The position numbers and the translations under genes were made by a program. Below, one piece after another: positions 1 to 15,249 of a stretch of DNA of 64,000 nucleotides (positions within the stretch are counted from its first letter, which is position 1; each line of letters opens with the position of its first letter). The stretch is from Thermaerobacter sp. FW80 (GTDB lineage: Bacteria; Bacillota; Sulfobacillia; Thermaerobacterales; Thermaerobacteraceae), in contig NZ_CP037895.1 in assembly GCF_004634385.1 (NCBI RefSeq), positions 1,153,245 through 1,217,244 on the forward strand, in the 5' to 3' direction. The notes under the pieces are model-generated. The model searched no databases. It was not told the origin of the DNA and was given only the letters and a program-made list of their open reading frames with translations.

Positions 1-1
1 C

Positions 2-385
2 GCCCTGAAGCCGGGCAAGCCGACGCTGTTCGCCATGGCGGGGCGCAAGCCCGTCTTCGGCTTGCCGGGCAACCCCGTGTCCGCCCTGGTGGTCTATCGC
101 TTGCTGGTGCGGCCGGTGGTGTTCCGCTGGCTCGGCCTCGAGCCGCCGGCGGGACCCGGCCCACGGATCCGCGCCCGCCTGGAGACCGCCCTGCGGCGCC
201 CGGCCGGCCGCGAGGAGTACGTCCCCGTCGCCCTGCTCTGGCGCGGTGGGGAGTATGCCGCGCGGCCGCAACCGCGCAAGTCCGGGTTGATCACCGCCCT
301 GACCGGGGCCCAGGGGCTGGTGCACCTGCCCATGGCCATCGACGAGCTGCCGGCCGGCGCCGAGGTGGAGGTGATCCCCTGGTGA
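2..385 (+). CDS. moeA: Molybdopterin molybdenumtransferase MoeA, C-terminal part (5' end outside window)
   Basis: MoeA inserts molybdate into adenylylated molybdopterin in the last step of molybdenum-cofactor synthesis, in the cytoplasm. Only the last 127 codons are present and the frame is open at the window edge. The segment starts with the conserved KPGKP...FG.......[10 protein letters not shown] block, which belongs to the MoeA/MogA-fold domain. The rest is the small C-terminal beta-barrel domain, ending in VEVIPW. The stop codon overlaps the GTG start of moaC, so the two genes are probably translationally coupled. Identification rests on the GLPGNPVS motif and on the moaC and moaB neighbours. 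Confidence in the family is high, but the fold of the missing part cannot be checked. Confidence 0.93.
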   Translation, partial: ALKPGKPTLFAMAGRKPVFGLPGNPVSALVVYRLLVRPVVFRWLGLEPPAGPGPRIRARLETALRRPAGREEYVPVALLWRGGEYAARPQPRKSGLITALTGAQGLVHLPMAIDELPAGAEVEVIPW

Positions 386-1107
386 GGCAGCGAGCCCGTC
401 CCTCCGACCGGGCCGGGGGACCGGAGGGGGACCGCCCGGCGGGGGCGTCCGCCGGAGGGGAGCCGGCGCCCGCCGCACCGGAGGCGCGGGGCGAGGACGC
501 CGGTGGCCGGCGGGTCGTACCCTCTCCGGCGGAGGAACCGGCCGCGCCGGTCCCGTCCGGGGCGCCGGCGTGGACGCACCTGGACGCCGCAGGCCGGGCG
601 CAGATGGTCGACACCAGCGGGAAGGCGGTGACGGTGCGGGAGGCGGTGGCGCGGGGCCGGGTGCGCATGGCGCCGACCACCCTGGCCCGCCTGCGGGCCG
701 GCGACGTGCCCAAGGGCGACGTGTGGGCCGTCGCCCGGGTGGCGGGGATCCTGGCGGCCAAGGAGACCGGCCGGCTGATCCCCCTGTGTCACCCGCTGCC
801 CCTGGACACCGTCGCCGTCGACTTCCGGCTGACGCAGGACGCGGTGGAGATCCAGGCGACGGTGCGCACCGCGGCGCGCACGGGGGTGGAGATGGAAGCC
901 CTGACGGCCGTGGCGGTGGCCGCCCTGACGCTGGTCGACATGGGCAAGGCCCTGGACAAGGGGATGGTCGTCGAGGGGATCCGCCTGGTGCGCAAGACGG
1001 GGGGGCGCAGCGGCGACTATTGGCGGGCCGGCGAACCGCCTTGGGAGGCGGTGGGCGAGCCCGTCCGGCCCGAAGCCACCCGGGCGGAGGGCGGCAGGTC
1101 CCGCTGA
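382..1107 (+). CDS. moaC: Cyclic pyranopterin monophosphate synthase MoaC, with N-terminal extension
   Basis: MoaC converts the 3',8-cyclo-GTP made by MoaA into cyclic pyranopterin monophosphate. The conserved domain begins near residue 65 ([16 protein letters not shown]). It contains [19 protein letters not shown], the PLCHPLPL motif (Cys136-His137) and [19 protein letters not shown] followed by KALDKGM, all typical of the family. The first 60 or so residues are a Pro/Ala/Gly-rich stretch not found in usual MoaC proteins of about 160 residues. The GTG start overlaps the moeA stop. A later start would remove most of the extension, but I see no better ribosome site. The gene lies in an operon with moeA and moaB. 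Confidence 0.93.
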   Translation: MRQRARPSDRAGGPEGDRPAGASAGGEPAPAAPEARGEDAGGRRVVPSPAEEPAAPVPSGAPAWTHLDAAGRAQMVDTSGKAVTVREAVARGRVRMAPTTLARLRAGDVPKGDVWAVARVAGILAAKETGRLIPLCHPLPLDTVAVDFRLTQDAVEIQATVRTAARTGVEMEALTAVAVAALTLVDMGKALDKGMVVEGIRLVRKTGGRSGDYWRAGEPPWEAVGEPVRPEATRAEGGRSR

Positions 1108-1199
1108 CGGGGCTCGCCGGCGGACCCAGGGGAGCGCGGAGGCGCGTGTCGCGGCCCGCAGCCGCGCGGGGCGGCGCGGCGTCGGAACGGGAGGGGGCG

Positions 1200-1760
1200 T
1201 TGGCCGTGCGGGTGGCGATCCTCACCGTCAGCGACGGGGTCAGCCAGGGTTGGCGCCGGGACGCGAGCGGGGACTATCTGGCGCGATGGGCCACAGAGCG
1301 CGGGTTCGCGGTGGTGGCCCGCGGCGTGGTGCCCGACGACCGCCGGGCCATCGCCCGCTGGCTGGCCGCGGTGGCCGACGGGCGGGGAGCGGCGGCTGCC
1401 CGCGACGGGGACGACGGGTCGGAGCGGACCGCATCGCAGCAGGGTGCCGCCTCCATCCCCGACCTGATCCTGACTACGGGCGGCACGGGCCTCGGCCCCC
1501 GGGACGTCACCCCCGAGGCGACGCTGGACGTGGTGGAGCGGGTCGTCCCGGGCCTTCCCGAGCGCATGCGGGCGGCGACGGGGGCGGCCAATGTGATGGC
1601 CTACCTCTCCCGGGCGGTGGCGGGCATCCGGGGGCGCACCCTGATCGTCAACCTGCCGGGCAGCCCGCGGGGCGTGGCCGAGTGCCTCGAGGTCCTCGCA
1701 CCGCTGCTGGACCACGCCGTCGCCATCCTCCACGGCGGCGGGCATCGCGACGCCCGTTGA
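1200..1760 (+). CDS. moaB: Molybdopterin adenylyltransferase-type protein (MoaB/MogA family)
   Basis: Proteins of this family bind molybdopterin and, in the MogA branch, adenylylate it before molybdate insertion. The protein starts [15 protein letters not shown], as family members do. It carries [21 protein letters not shown], the conserved glycine-rich substrate loop, and later [16 protein letters not shown]. There is a non-conserved insert at about residues 60-82 ([18 protein letters not shown]). I chose TTG at 1200 because GGAGG at 1190-1194 is correctly spaced; GTG at 1206 is the alternative. It is the last gene of the moeA-moaC cluster. MoaB and MogA cannot be separated from sequence alone. 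Confidence 0.88.
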   Translation: MAVRVAILTVSDGVSQGWRRDASGDYLARWATERGFAVVARGVVPDDRRAIARWLAAVADGRGAAAARDGDDGSERTASQQGAASIPDLILTTGGTGLGPRDVTPEATLDVVERVVPGLPERMRAATGAANVMAYLSRAVAGIRGRTLIVNLPGSPRGVAECLEVLAPLLDHAVAILHGGGHRDAR

Positions 1761-1867
1761 GATCCGCCGACCGCTGCACCCATCGCCGCACCCGTCGCCG
1801 ACGCGTGGGAACCTACGGGCGCCTCGCGAGGCGTCGGGGTCCTTCGCCGTCGGGAGGGGGGCGCCGA

Positions 1868-1879
1868 GCCGGTTCGTCC
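1868..1879 (+). repeat. 12-bp dispersed word GCCGGTTCGTCC, copy 1
   Basis: Exact copy in the moaB-groES intergenic region, about 90 bp before the groES promoter and outside any gene. Confidence 0.8.
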
Positions 1880-1972
1880 GCACCGGCGTGCCGGCGCACG
1901 CGGCGCATAATCCGGCGCCGAGCGGGGCAGAAGCAATAGCGGCAAGCATGGGAGCGGCGGCCAATTCGGGGG

Positions 1973-2001
1973 TTGACGACCGTTTCTGGCCGCCTTACCA
2001 T
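1973..2001 (+). promoter_or_regulatory. Housekeeping promoter of groESL
   Basis: TTGACG at 1973-1978 and TACCAT at 1996-2001 are separated by 17 bp, a good sigma-A arrangement. The CIRCE operator starts 10 bp after the -10 box, so the predicted transcription start falls at or just before the operator. The rest of the 449-bp gap between moaB and groES is leader sequence with no further gene that I can see. Confidence 0.8.
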
Positions 2002-2011
2002 AGTCGATGGC

Positions 2012-2038
2012 TTAGCACTCTCCGACGGGGAGTGCTAA
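2012..2038 (+). promoter_or_regulatory. CIRCE operator (HrcA binding site)
   Basis: A perfect inverted repeat, TTAGCACTC then nine bases then GAGTGCTAA, matches the CIRCE consensus exactly. HrcA binds this element and represses groESL until heat stress. No hrcA gene lies in the window. Confidence 0.97.
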
Positions 2039-2208
2039 CAGGACAGGAGTCCCGCGGCTCGGGGGCTCGGGCCCGCCGGGCAGCGATCCTGCCAGATCCG
2101 ATCACGGCACCATTCGACCGCTGTGGCCGGGCGCCCCGGAGCCGAACCCTCAGCGCACCAGGGAGGTGGACGGCGGTGAGCGTTCAGCCGCAGCCCAAGG
2201 GAGGGACC

Positions 2209-2502
2209 GTGTCGGTGAAGCTGCGCCCTCTCGGCGACCGGGTGGTCGTCAAGGTGATCGAGGAGGAGGAGCGGACCAAGGGCGGGATCATCCTGCCGGA
2301 CACGGCCAAGGAGAAGCCGCAGCAGGGTGAGGTCCTGGCCGTGGGCACGGGCCGCATCCTCGAGAACGGCCAGAAGGTCCCCCTCGAGGTCAAGGAAGGC
2401 GACCGGGTGATCTTCTCCAAGTACGCCGGCACCGAGGTCAAGCTGGATGACGAGGAGCTGCTGATCCTCAGCGAGCGCGACATCCTGGCGGTCATCCAGT
2501 GA
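2209..2502 (+). CDS. groES: Co-chaperonin GroES (Hsp10)
   Basis: GroES forms the seven-membered lid of the GroEL folding chamber. The protein reads [19 protein letters not shown], then a mobile loop ([17 protein letters not shown]), then [34 protein letters not shown]. It has the usual length of 95-97 residues. Two close GTG starts (2209 and 2215) follow GGAGG at 2200-2204; I took 2209. An upstream GTG at 2176 with its own GGAGG would add eleven atypical residues and is less likely. The gene is controlled by the CIRCE element upstream and is followed 28 bp later by groEL. Confidence 0.97.
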   Translation: MSVKLRPLGDRVVVKVIEEEERTKGGIILPDTAKEKPQQGEVLAVGTGRILENGQKVPLEVKEGDRVIFSKYAGTEVKLDDEELLILSERDILAVIQ

Positions 2503-2512
2503 GCGTTCGTGA

Positions 2513-4150
<1,638 letters not shown>

Positions 4151-4175
4151 GTCCGTCGCCCGCTGGGCCGTGGCC

Positions 4176-4222
4176 GGGGCGGGGTGCCCGCGCGGGAGGC
4201 GCGGGCACCCCGCCCCTGTTTG
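4176..4222 (+). terminator. Rho-independent terminator after groEL
   Basis: A perfect 18-bp GC-rich stem (4176-4193 with 4199-4216) encloses the loop GGGAG and is followed by TGTTTG. It lies 26 bp after the groEL stop. The remaining gap to guaA (about 480 bp) holds one dispersed 12-bp word and an AT-rich block near 4541-4571; I see no gene in it. Confidence 0.88.
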
Positions 4223-4256
4223 CTCAAGCGGGGCTACTGCCCTTCGCTGGCGCGGC

Positions 4257-4268
4257 GGACGAACCGGC
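4257..4268 (-). repeat. 12-bp dispersed word, copy 2 (reverse orientation)
   Basis: Exact reverse complement, GGACGAACCGGC. It is intergenic, 40 bp after the groEL terminator. Confidence 0.8.
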
Positions 4269-4540
4269 CGGGGCGCCGCGGGCCGCAGGGCATCGCCCCG
4301 CGGCCCGCGGCGGCGGCTTGGCATGTTCCAGAACTGCCGCGGCGTCCTCCGGTTCATCGGGCGTCAGGAACGACGAGGACGCCGGTGTCGGAGCCCACGA
4401 TCCGCTCCTTCATGCCAACAAATCGCTGGGAACGTGCACCGTCAAGGACTGACGGCCTTCCGCCACCGCAATCCCTCCCCGCTCCGGCCATCCCGGGTTG
4501 GCGGCCAACCCGCCCATGGACCTGTTCAAAACGCATCGTC

Positions 4541-4571
4541 TTGCTACGATATCATGTTAAGATATCACGTT
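4541..4571 (+). promoter_or_regulatory. AT-rich direct repeat and possible promoter upstream of guaA
   Basis: An AT-rich island in GC-rich surroundings carries GATATCATGTT (4548-4558) and GATATCACGTT (4561-4571), a near-identical direct repeat with 13-bp periodicity. TTGCTA at 4541-4546 could be a -35 box, with TATCAC at 4563 as a weak -10. It could be the guaA promoter, a regulator site, or both. No purine-riboswitch fold was recognisable. Confidence 0.4.
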
Positions 4572-4705
4572 GTGACATCGATCGACGCTACGCCGGCGAC
4601 CTCGAGTCGTCTCTGCCCCCGGTCCGCGGCCCGCGGGAACCGGCCGCGGTCCCGGTACCTGCGTCTCACCCTTGCGCTCCGCCCGTACCGGGCAGGAAGG
4701 GAGCG

Positions 4706-6286
4706 ATGGCCATGGTCGGGATGGAAGGGGAGCCGTCTCTGGTGGAACCGGAAGAGCGCGTGGTGATCCTCGACTTCGGTTCGCAGTACGGTCACCTGAT
4801 CGCCCGGCGGGTGCGGGAGCTCGGGGTGTACTCGGTGGTCCTGCCCCACCACACCCCCCTGGCTGCGATCCTCCGCCACCGCCCGCGGGGGGTGATCCTC
4901 TCCGGCGGTCCCGCCAGCGTCTACGAGCCGGGGGCACCGCAATGCGACCCCGAGCTCTGGCAGGCCGGGGTGCCGGTCCTCGGCATCTGCTACGGCATGC
5001 AGCTGATGGTCCACCAGCTCGGGGGCCGGGTCGTCCCGGCGGCACGGCGGGAGTACGGCCCCGCCACCCTCCACGTGGACGAACCCGGCCGCCTGCTGGC
5101 GGGCCTCGGCGCGCGGGTGGACGTCTGGATGAGCCACGCCGATCGGGTCGAGGTGCTGCCGCCCGGCTTCACCGTGTTGGCGCACACCGCGGATGCGCCC
5201 TACGCGGCCATCGAGGGGGGCGACGGGCGCTGGCTCGGCGTCCAGTTCCACCCCGAGGTCGCCCACACGCCGCGGGGCCGGGACATCCTGGCCAACTTCC
5301 TCTTCCGGGTCTGCGGCTGCCGGGGCGGCTGGTCCATGGCCGACTTCGTCGAGCGGGCCGTGACGGCCCTGCGGCGGCGGCTCGACGGGGCCCGTGCCCT
5401 GTGCGCGCTGAGCGGCGGCGTCGACTCGGCCGTGGCGGCCGCGCTGGTGCATCGCGCCATCGGCTCGCGGCTGGTCGCCGTGTTCGTCGACACCGGTCTC
5501 CTGCGGGAGGGCGAGGTCGAGGAGGTCCGATCCACCTTCTCCGGGCTCGGCATGGACCTGCGGGTGGTCGACGCGCGGGACCGGTTCCTCGATGCGCTCG
5601 CCGGCCTGGTCGACCCCGAGGCCAAGCGCAAGGCCGTGGGGGAGACCTTCATCCGCGTGTTCGAGGAACAGGCCCGACGCCTCGCCGCCGAGCTGGGGCC
5701 GATCCCCTACCTGGTCCAGGGGACGACCTATCCGGACGTGATCGAGAGCGGCGGCGGGGCGGCCGCCACCATCAAGAGCCACCACAACGTGGGCGGGTTG
5801 CCGCCCGACCTGGACTTCGAGCTGGTGGAACCGCTGCGCGACCTGTTCAAGGACGAGGTGCGGGAGGTCGGGCGCCGGCTCGGGCTGCCGACGGCCCTCA
5901 TCGAGCGCCATCCCTTCCCGGGACCGGGGCTCGCCATCCGGACCGTGGGCGCCGTCACCGCCGAACGCCTCCGGCGCCTGCGGGCGTGCGACCGGATCGT
6001 GCGCGAGGAGATCCGCCGGGCAGGGCTGGAGGGCTCGGTCTGGCAGGCCTTCGCCGTCCTGACGGGGGCCCGCACGGTGGGGGTCATGGGCGATCGTCGC
6101 ACCTACGGCGAGGCGGTCGCCGTGCGGGTGGTGGCCTCGGACGACGGGATGACCGCGGACTGGGTGCGGTTGCCCCACGAGGTGCTCGACCGCATCGCGC
6201 GCCGGCTGGTCAACGAGGTGGAGGGCGTCAACCGCGTGGTCTACGACATCACCTCCAAGCCCCCCGCCACCATCGAGTGGGAGTGA
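4706..6286 (+). CDS. guaA: GMP synthase (glutamine-hydrolysing)
   Basis: Converts XMP to GMP using glutamine and ATP. The N-terminal class I glutamine amidotransferase domain contains [21 protein letters not shown], the nucleophile Cys95 in LGICYGMQ, and VQFHPEV. The ATP-pyrophosphatase domain starts near residue 220 with the PP-loop [12 protein letters not shown]. The C-terminal dimerisation domain has [12 protein letters not shown] and ends KPPATIEWE, the standard GuaA ending. The ATG at 4706 follows GGAAGGGAG and gives 526 residues, close to the usual 510-525. It stands alone between the groESL terminator and a repeat-rich gap. Confidence 0.97.
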   Translation: MAMVGMEGEPSLVEPEERVVILDFGSQYGHLIARRVRELGVYSVVLPHHTPLAAILRHRPRGVILSGGPASVYEPGAPQCDPELWQAGVPVLGICYGMQLMVHQLGGRVVPAARREYGPATLHVDEPGRLLAGLGARVDVWMSHADRVEVLPPGFTVLAHTADAPYAAIEGGDGRWLGVQFHPEVAHTPRGRDILANFLFRVCGCRGGWSMADFVERAVTALRRRLDGARALCALSGGVDSAVAAALVHRAIGSRLVAVFVDTGLLREGEVEEVRSTFSGLGMDLRVVDARDRFLDALAGLVDPEAKRKAVGETFIRVFEEQARRLAAELGPIPYLVQGTTYPDVIESGGGAAATIKSHHNVGGLPPDLDFELVEPLRDLFKDEVREVGRRLGLPTALIERHPFPGPGLAIRTVGAVTAERLRRLRACDRIVREEIRRAGLEGSVWQAFAVLTGARTVGVMGDRRTYGEAVAVRVVASDDGMTADWVRLPHEVLDRIARRLVNEVEGVNRVVYDITSKPPATIEWE

Positions 6287-6296
6287 CGGGGACCCC

Positions 6297-6308
6297 GGAC
6301 GAACCGGC
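6297..6308 (-). repeat. 12-bp dispersed word, copy 3 (reverse orientation)
   Basis: Exact reverse complement, 10 bp after the guaA stop codon, in non-coding DNA. Confidence 0.8.
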
Positions 6309-6460
6309 GGGGCCGCCCGGCTTGCCGCCGCGGTCCCAGACAGGTTTCGCCATCGGATGGCGAGTCCATGACCGGGACGCCGACGACCGTCGAGAAGACG
6401 GCAGAGGCTCGGGGGATTCACCGGCGCGACCGTTGGCTTGAGCGCGAATTTTGTCGAAAA

Positions 6461-6540
6461 CCATCACTTTCTGGTCCTATTCTTTCGGAATCTAGGAGGA
6501 CCATCACTTTCTGGTCCTATTCTTTCGGAATCTAGGAGGA
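6461..6540 (+). repeat. Two perfect tandem copies of a 40-bp unit
   Basis: Positions 6461-6500 and 6501-6540 are identical. The unit begins CCATCACTTTCTGGTCC and ends TCTAGGAGGA, so each copy carries a ribosome-site-like AGGAGGA but no start codon at a suitable distance. It also contains TTTCGGAATC and is markedly richer in A and T than the surroundings. It lies in the 371-bp non-coding gap between guaA and the 29-codon gene. Possible roles are tandem protein-binding sites, a leader RNA element or a recent slippage duplication. Confidence 0.9.
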
Positions 6541-6595
6541 ATCGTCGAGATCGTGTCGTAGGCAGGGGGTGAAAGGGCCGGGAAAGCCTGGCAAG

Positions 6596-6631
6596 GCCGG
6601 TGCCGCCCGCGGGTGGGCGGGCGGCACCGGC
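6596..6631 (+). other. Perfect 15-bp hairpin before the small membrane-peptide gene
   Basis: GCCGGTGCCGCCCGC (6596-6610) pairs perfectly with 6617-6631 around a six-base GGGTGG loop. No T tract follows. It ends 14 bp before the ribosome site of the 29-codon gene, so it could stabilise the leader or regulate translation. Confidence 0.6.
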
Positions 6632-6657
6632 CGGGTGGAAGGATGGGAGGTGAAGCC

Positions 6658-6747
6658 ATGCTGTACCGTCTCGCCATGGCTGCGGCCAGCATCCTGACCG
6701 GCGTGGTCGTCGCCCTCGCTGCGCAGACCAGCTGGCCCATCGGCTAG
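6658..6747 (+). CDS. Small 29-residue single-pass membrane peptide, unknown function
   Basis: ATG at 6658 is preceded by GGGAGGTGAAGCC, a strong ribosome site with 7-nt spacing. The peptide starts MLYRLAMAAASILTGVV and ends QTSWPIG. A hydrophobic segment from residue 5 to 21 could span or enter the membrane, leaving a short polar tail. It lies after the tandem 40-bp repeats and the hairpin, and before the membrane histidine kinase. I do not recognise a family. The last five residues, SWPIG, would fit a five-membered lactone ring closed by Ser, but the usual AgrD C-terminal segment is absent, so a signalling-peptide role is only a guess. A chance ORF is possible. Confidence 0.5.
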   Translation: MLYRLAMAAASILTGVVVALAAQTSWPIG

Positions 6748-6999
6748 CGTCGTGGCCGGAGGCCGGTGCCGGCTCGTGGCTCCACCCCACCCGTTAGGCA
6801 GACCGGTTTCATCGAAGCACACGTCGTGGTGGGGTGTAAAGGGGCAGATGCCCACCCGGCCCGGGCGGGCCGGCACCGGTCATCTGGCATTGGCATGTTG
6901 ACCGAGTTGGGGCCGCCTTCTGACCCGTCCGCGATCGATCGACGACCGGATGCGTAGCGGATCACCAGCGGTCGGGGACCACCGCGAAGGACCCCGTTC

Positions 7000-7030
7000 A
7001 AGGCCGCGTTCTTGAGGAGAACGCGGCCTT
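7000..7030 (+). other. Perfect 13-bp inverted repeat upstream of the histidine kinase
   Basis: AAGGCCGCGTTCT (7000-7012) and its exact complement (7018-7030) flank the loop TGAGG. There is no T run, so it is not a standard terminator. The 391-bp gap from 6748 to 7138 otherwise contains no gene I can support. Confidence 0.55.
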
Positions 7031-7138
7031 CATCGTGGTTGAACCCCTTGAGCAACGGCACCTTCGGGGGGTCAGGCTGCCACATGGAGCCAGCGGGCGC
7101 GAGGGTCGGCGCCCCTCGGTGCCGGGGAGGGTTGCACG

Positions 7139-10069
7139 GTGCCCCAGCGAAGTGGAGTCCCCATGAAACCCTCAGGGGTCGTGGCTCGCTACATGGCAGG
7201 CGTCGCGGCGGCGGGTCTTCTCGGACTGGTGATCCTCGTCGTCTCCACCAGTGCACCCCCTCCCGCACTGGCGGTGCTGCTGGGTGGCGCCCTGCTGGTG
7301 GCGGAGCTGTACCAGGTCGTTTCCGCGAGCGGCGAGGCCGTCTCGATCGGCGCCCTGGTGGTGCTGGTATCCCTGTGGCTGCTCGGCCCCGCGGTGCCGA
7401 TGTGGGCGGAGGTCGTGGGTTGGTGCTTCGCCGCCTTGTGGCGGCGTCCGCCCTTCCTCGTCACCGCGTTCAATGTGGGTCAGACGATCCTGGCCGTGCT
7501 GACGGCGGCCGCCATCTTCCGCGTCAGCGGCGGCGAGTGGGGACAGCCCCTGGACGGATGGGACCCGATCATCCCGTACCTGGCGAGTGCCGCGGGCTTC
7601 GGCCTGGTCAACACGGGCTTGGTGGCGGCCGCCCTGGCTCTGTACAAGCGCATCCCGTTCCGTCAGCAGTGGCAGACCTACGTGATCGAGGACAGTTGGC
7701 GACTGATGGTCTCCTGGCTGCTTGCGGTGGGGGTGTACGTGCTCTTCACCCGGTACGACTACCCGCCCGGGGCCCTTGCCGCATTCCCCTTTCTCGCCCT
7801 GGCCCATCACTTCGGGACGTCGATCTGGACGCGGAGCCTCCGCCAACGAGCCGTGGAGCGATTCCTGCGCGCGCTGCACGCCGACCCGAAGGCGCTGCGT
7901 CGCGCCGAGCACCTCGTGCGCCTGGTGACGGAGATGGCCGAGGGCCTGGAGGTGCGGGGTCGCGATCTGGACAACCTGCGGCAGGCCGCCCTGTTGCACG
8001 AAGCAGGGGGACCGCGACCGCCCGGTGTGGGCGACGGCGATCCGTCGCCGGAACAGCTGGTGCGGCACGCCCTGGTGTCGGCGCGGGAGGTCGCCCGCAT
8101 CGCGGTGCTGGAGCCGGTGGCGCGGATCCTGCGCCACCACCACGAGCACTGGGACGGCACCGGCGGTCCCGACGGACTGGCGGGAACCGTCATTCCCCTC
8201 GCCAGTCGCATCCTGGCGGTGGCCGAGGCCTACCTGTTCGCGCTGCAGCGCTGGGGGGACCCGGAGATGGCGTGGGAGGCGGTGCGGTCCCGCGCGGGCA
8301 GCCGGTACGATCCCGACGCCGTCGCCGCCCTGGCCAGGGTGCGGTCGGTGGTGGGCGAATTCGGAGAGCCCCTGGTGACCGTCGCCGGGGAGCTGGCCGC
8401 GGCCGCCGACCAGCTGCGCCGGTTCGTCCGGGAGGAGGGGCGCGACGCCCAGGGCCGGCCCGCCGCCTTCCACGACGACCAGCTGCTGCGGCAGGCGGTG
8501 GGCGGGGTCGTGGCCCTGTCCCACTTCGCGCGGGTGATCAACGCCACCCTGCGGCCCGACGAGGTGGCGGAGCGGGTCGTCGACACCTTCTTCGAGGTGC
8601 TCGGGGGCCGGGTCTTCTGGCTGGTGCCGGCCTCGGCCCCCGGCGTCCTGCGCGTCGGCACGCTGCGCAACGCGCCGCCCGGCCTGGTGGGGCGGGAGCT
8701 CGGCCTGCACCGGCCGCCCTTCCACCGCCTGGTGGAGGAACGCCGCACGGTGGTGGCGCGCCTCGAGCCGGAGCAGGGACCGGATTGGCTGCTGGGTGGT
8801 CACCGACGCTGGGTGCTGGCGGTGCCCCTGGTGGCCCGCGACCAGCTGCTGGCGGCGGTGGCGGTGGTGCGCGACCAGCCGCCACCCTACTCCTTCGCCG
8901 ATGGGGGCCTGATCGACGTCCTCGCCAGCCAGGCCGCCTTGAGCCTGGACAACGCCCGCCTCTTCGAGCAGGCGCAGGTGCGGCTGCAGGAGTTGACCGC
9001 CCTCAAGCGCTTCCAGGACCTGATCCTCCAGCAGGTGGGGACCGGCATCGTGGCGGCCGACGCCGCAGGCACCCTGACGCTGGCCAACTGCACGGCGGTC
9101 GAGCTGTTGCGTCGCGCCGGCTTTCCCGACGACGCGCTGCAGCCGCCGCGTCCTTTGGGCAGTGACACCCCGTGTGATAGCATGCTGCTGGAGCAGCTGG
9201 CCGCGGACGATCCCCTGCCGCCCCGCCTGTGGGAGTTCGCGACGCGGGAGGGCGCGCCCCTCCTGGTCACGGCGCAGGCGTTCCCCCTGGTCGGTTCCGA
9301 GGGGGAGCGCGCCGGGGCCATCGTCCTCCTGCGCGACGTGACCCAGGAGCGGGAGCTGGAGATGCGGGCCCGACGCTCGGAGCGCCTCGCGGCGGTGGGG
9401 CAGCTGGCCGCCGGCGCGGCCCACGAGATCCGCAACCCCCTCACCGCCATCAAGGGCTTCATGCAGCTGATCGGGCGCCGGGTGGAGGGGGAGCTGGCGG
9501 GCTACATCGACATCGTCCTGCAGGAGATCGAGCGCATCGAGGGCATCGTCAACGACCTGCTGCTGCTGGCCCGCCCGCCCAAGCCGCGGCTGCGGCCGGT
9601 GGATGTGGGCGCCCTGCTGCGGCGACTGGTGGACATGGTCCGCATGGACGAGGTGGCCCGCGGGTGCTCCGTGGAACTGCGGGTCGTGGAACCGCTGCCG
9701 CCGGTGACCGCGGATGAGGCCCAGCTGCGCCAGGTCTTCCTCAACCTGATGCGCAACGGCCTGGACGCCATGCCGGGCGGCGGCGTCTTGCGGCTGCGGG
9801 CCTCCCACGACCCCGCGGCGGGGACCGTCCTGGTGGAGGTGGAGGACCGCGGGACGGGCATGCCGCCCGAGCACCTGAATCGCATCTTCGATCCCTTCTT
9901 CTCCACCAAGGAGGGCGGCACCGGCCTGGGGTTGGCCGTCAGCTACGGCATCGTCCGCAACCACGGGGGGCACATCGACGTCGACAGCGAGGTGGGCCGC
10001 GGCACGCGCATGCGGGTGGTGCTGCCGGTGGCGGGACCCCGGGACGAAGCCGACGGGGAGGGCCCGTGA
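7139..10069 (+). CDS. Membrane sensor histidine kinase with degenerate HD-GYP, GAF and PAS domains
   Basis: Residues 10-230 hold about six hydrophobic helices, a membrane sensor region. Residues 235-400 resemble an HD-GYP domain, but the HD pair is His287-Glu288 (LLHEAGG) and the GYP motif reads HHHEHWDGTGGP, so cyclic-di-GMP hydrolysis looks lost. A GAF-like region (about 460-620) and a PAS region (about 625-745) follow. The kinase core has the phosphoacceptor His762 in GAAHEIRNPLTAIKGF, then N-box NLMRNGLDAM, DRGTGMP, DPFFSTKEGGTGLGLAV. GTG at 7139 has GGGGAGGG upstream; ATG at 7163 is the alternative. No response regulator is adjacent, so the partner is elsewhere. Family calls are firm for the kinase core and moderate for GAF and PAS. 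Confidence 0.88.
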   Translation: MPQRSGVPMKPSGVVARYMAGVAAAGLLGLVILVVSTSAPPPALAVLLGGALLVAELYQVVSASGEAVSIGALVVLVSLWLLGPAVPMWAEVVGWCFAALWRRPPFLVTAFNVGQTILAVLTAAAIFRVSGGEWGQPLDGWDPIIPYLASAAGFGLVNTGLVAAALALYKRIPFRQQWQTYVIEDSWRLMVSWLLAVGVYVLFTRYDYPPGALAAFPFLALAHHFGTSIWTRSLRQRAVERFLRALHADPKALRRAEHLVRLVTEMAEGLEVRGRDLDNLRQAALLHEAGGPRPPGVGDGDPSPEQLVRHALVSAREVARIAVLEPVARILRHHHEHWDGTGGPDGLAGTVIPLASRILAVAEAYLFALQRWGDPEMAWEAVRSRAGSRYDPDAVAALARVRSVVGEFGEPLVTVAGELAAAADQLRRFVREEGRDAQGRPAAFHDDQLLRQAVGGVVALSHFARVINATLRPDEVAERVVDTFFEVLGGRVFWLVPASAPGVLRVGTLRNAPPGLVGRELGLHRPPFHRLVEERRTVVARLEPEQGPDWLLGGHRRWVLAVPLVARDQLLAAVAVVRDQPPPYSFADGGLIDVLASQAALSLDNARLFEQAQVRLQELTALKRFQDLILQQVGTGIVAADAAGTLTLANCTAVELLRRAGFPDDALQPPRPLGSDTPCDSMLLEQLAADDPLPPRLWEFATREGAPLLVTAQAFPLVGSEGERAGAIVLLRDVTQERELEMRARRSERLAAVGQLAAGAAHEIRNPLTAIKGFMQLIGRRVEGELAGYIDIVLQEIERIEGIVNDLLLLARPPKPRLRPVDVGALLRRLVDMVRMDEVARGCSVELRVVEPLPPVTADEAQLRQVFLNLMRNGLDAMPGGGVLRLRASHDPAAGTVLVEVEDRGTGMPPEHLNRIFDPFFSTKEGGTGLGLAVSYGIVRNHGGHIDVDSEVGRGTRMRVVLPVAGPRDEADGEGP
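8418..8429 (+). repeat. 12-bp dispersed word, copy 4
   Basis: Exact copy inside the histidine kinase gene, read as R-F-V (CGG TTC GTC), in the region joining the HD-like and GAF-like parts. Confidence 0.8.
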
Positions 10070-10354
10070 CCGGGGGTCGGGGCACGGTGCCCTGGCCCGG
10101 TGCCGGCGGCGACGGACCCGTCGCCACCGGGCCGCCGCGGCGACGTATCCGGTCCGGACGGGAATCGCCGCCGTCGTCGGGGACGGGCCTTGGCGGGGCG
10201 GGGTGGATGGCACGCCAGCTGGGGTCGTCGGCGGCGGGGGCGGTCCGCGAGGCCGTGTCCCGGCGGGCGGCCCTCGCCGCCAGGCCGGGTGGCCGGCACC
10301 GGCACGGCCGGTCCTCGGAGAGGCAGGCCGTGCGGCGGACGGGAGGTACGCGAC

Positions 10355-15110
<4,756 letters not shown>

Positions 15111-15249
15111 CCGGGCAACCCGGCCCGCGCCCTGCACGGGCCGGCCGGTGCGCCGCTGGCGGCCCGTCCCGCGGGACGGTGCCCGGCCGAGTTCGGGCGC
15201 GGGCGCGGGTGACCGGGCAGGACCCGCGGCAACGGTGGCGAACTCTTCG

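Noticed and set aside
4151-4705. Purine riboswitch before guaA
   Set aside because: No conserved three-way-junction elements could be found; only an AT-rich repeat is present.
6744-7268. Minus-strand open frame of 174 codons in the gap before the kinase
   Set aside because: It overlaps the kinase start, lacks a ribosome site and recognisable motifs, and its reading pattern is not better than the other frames.
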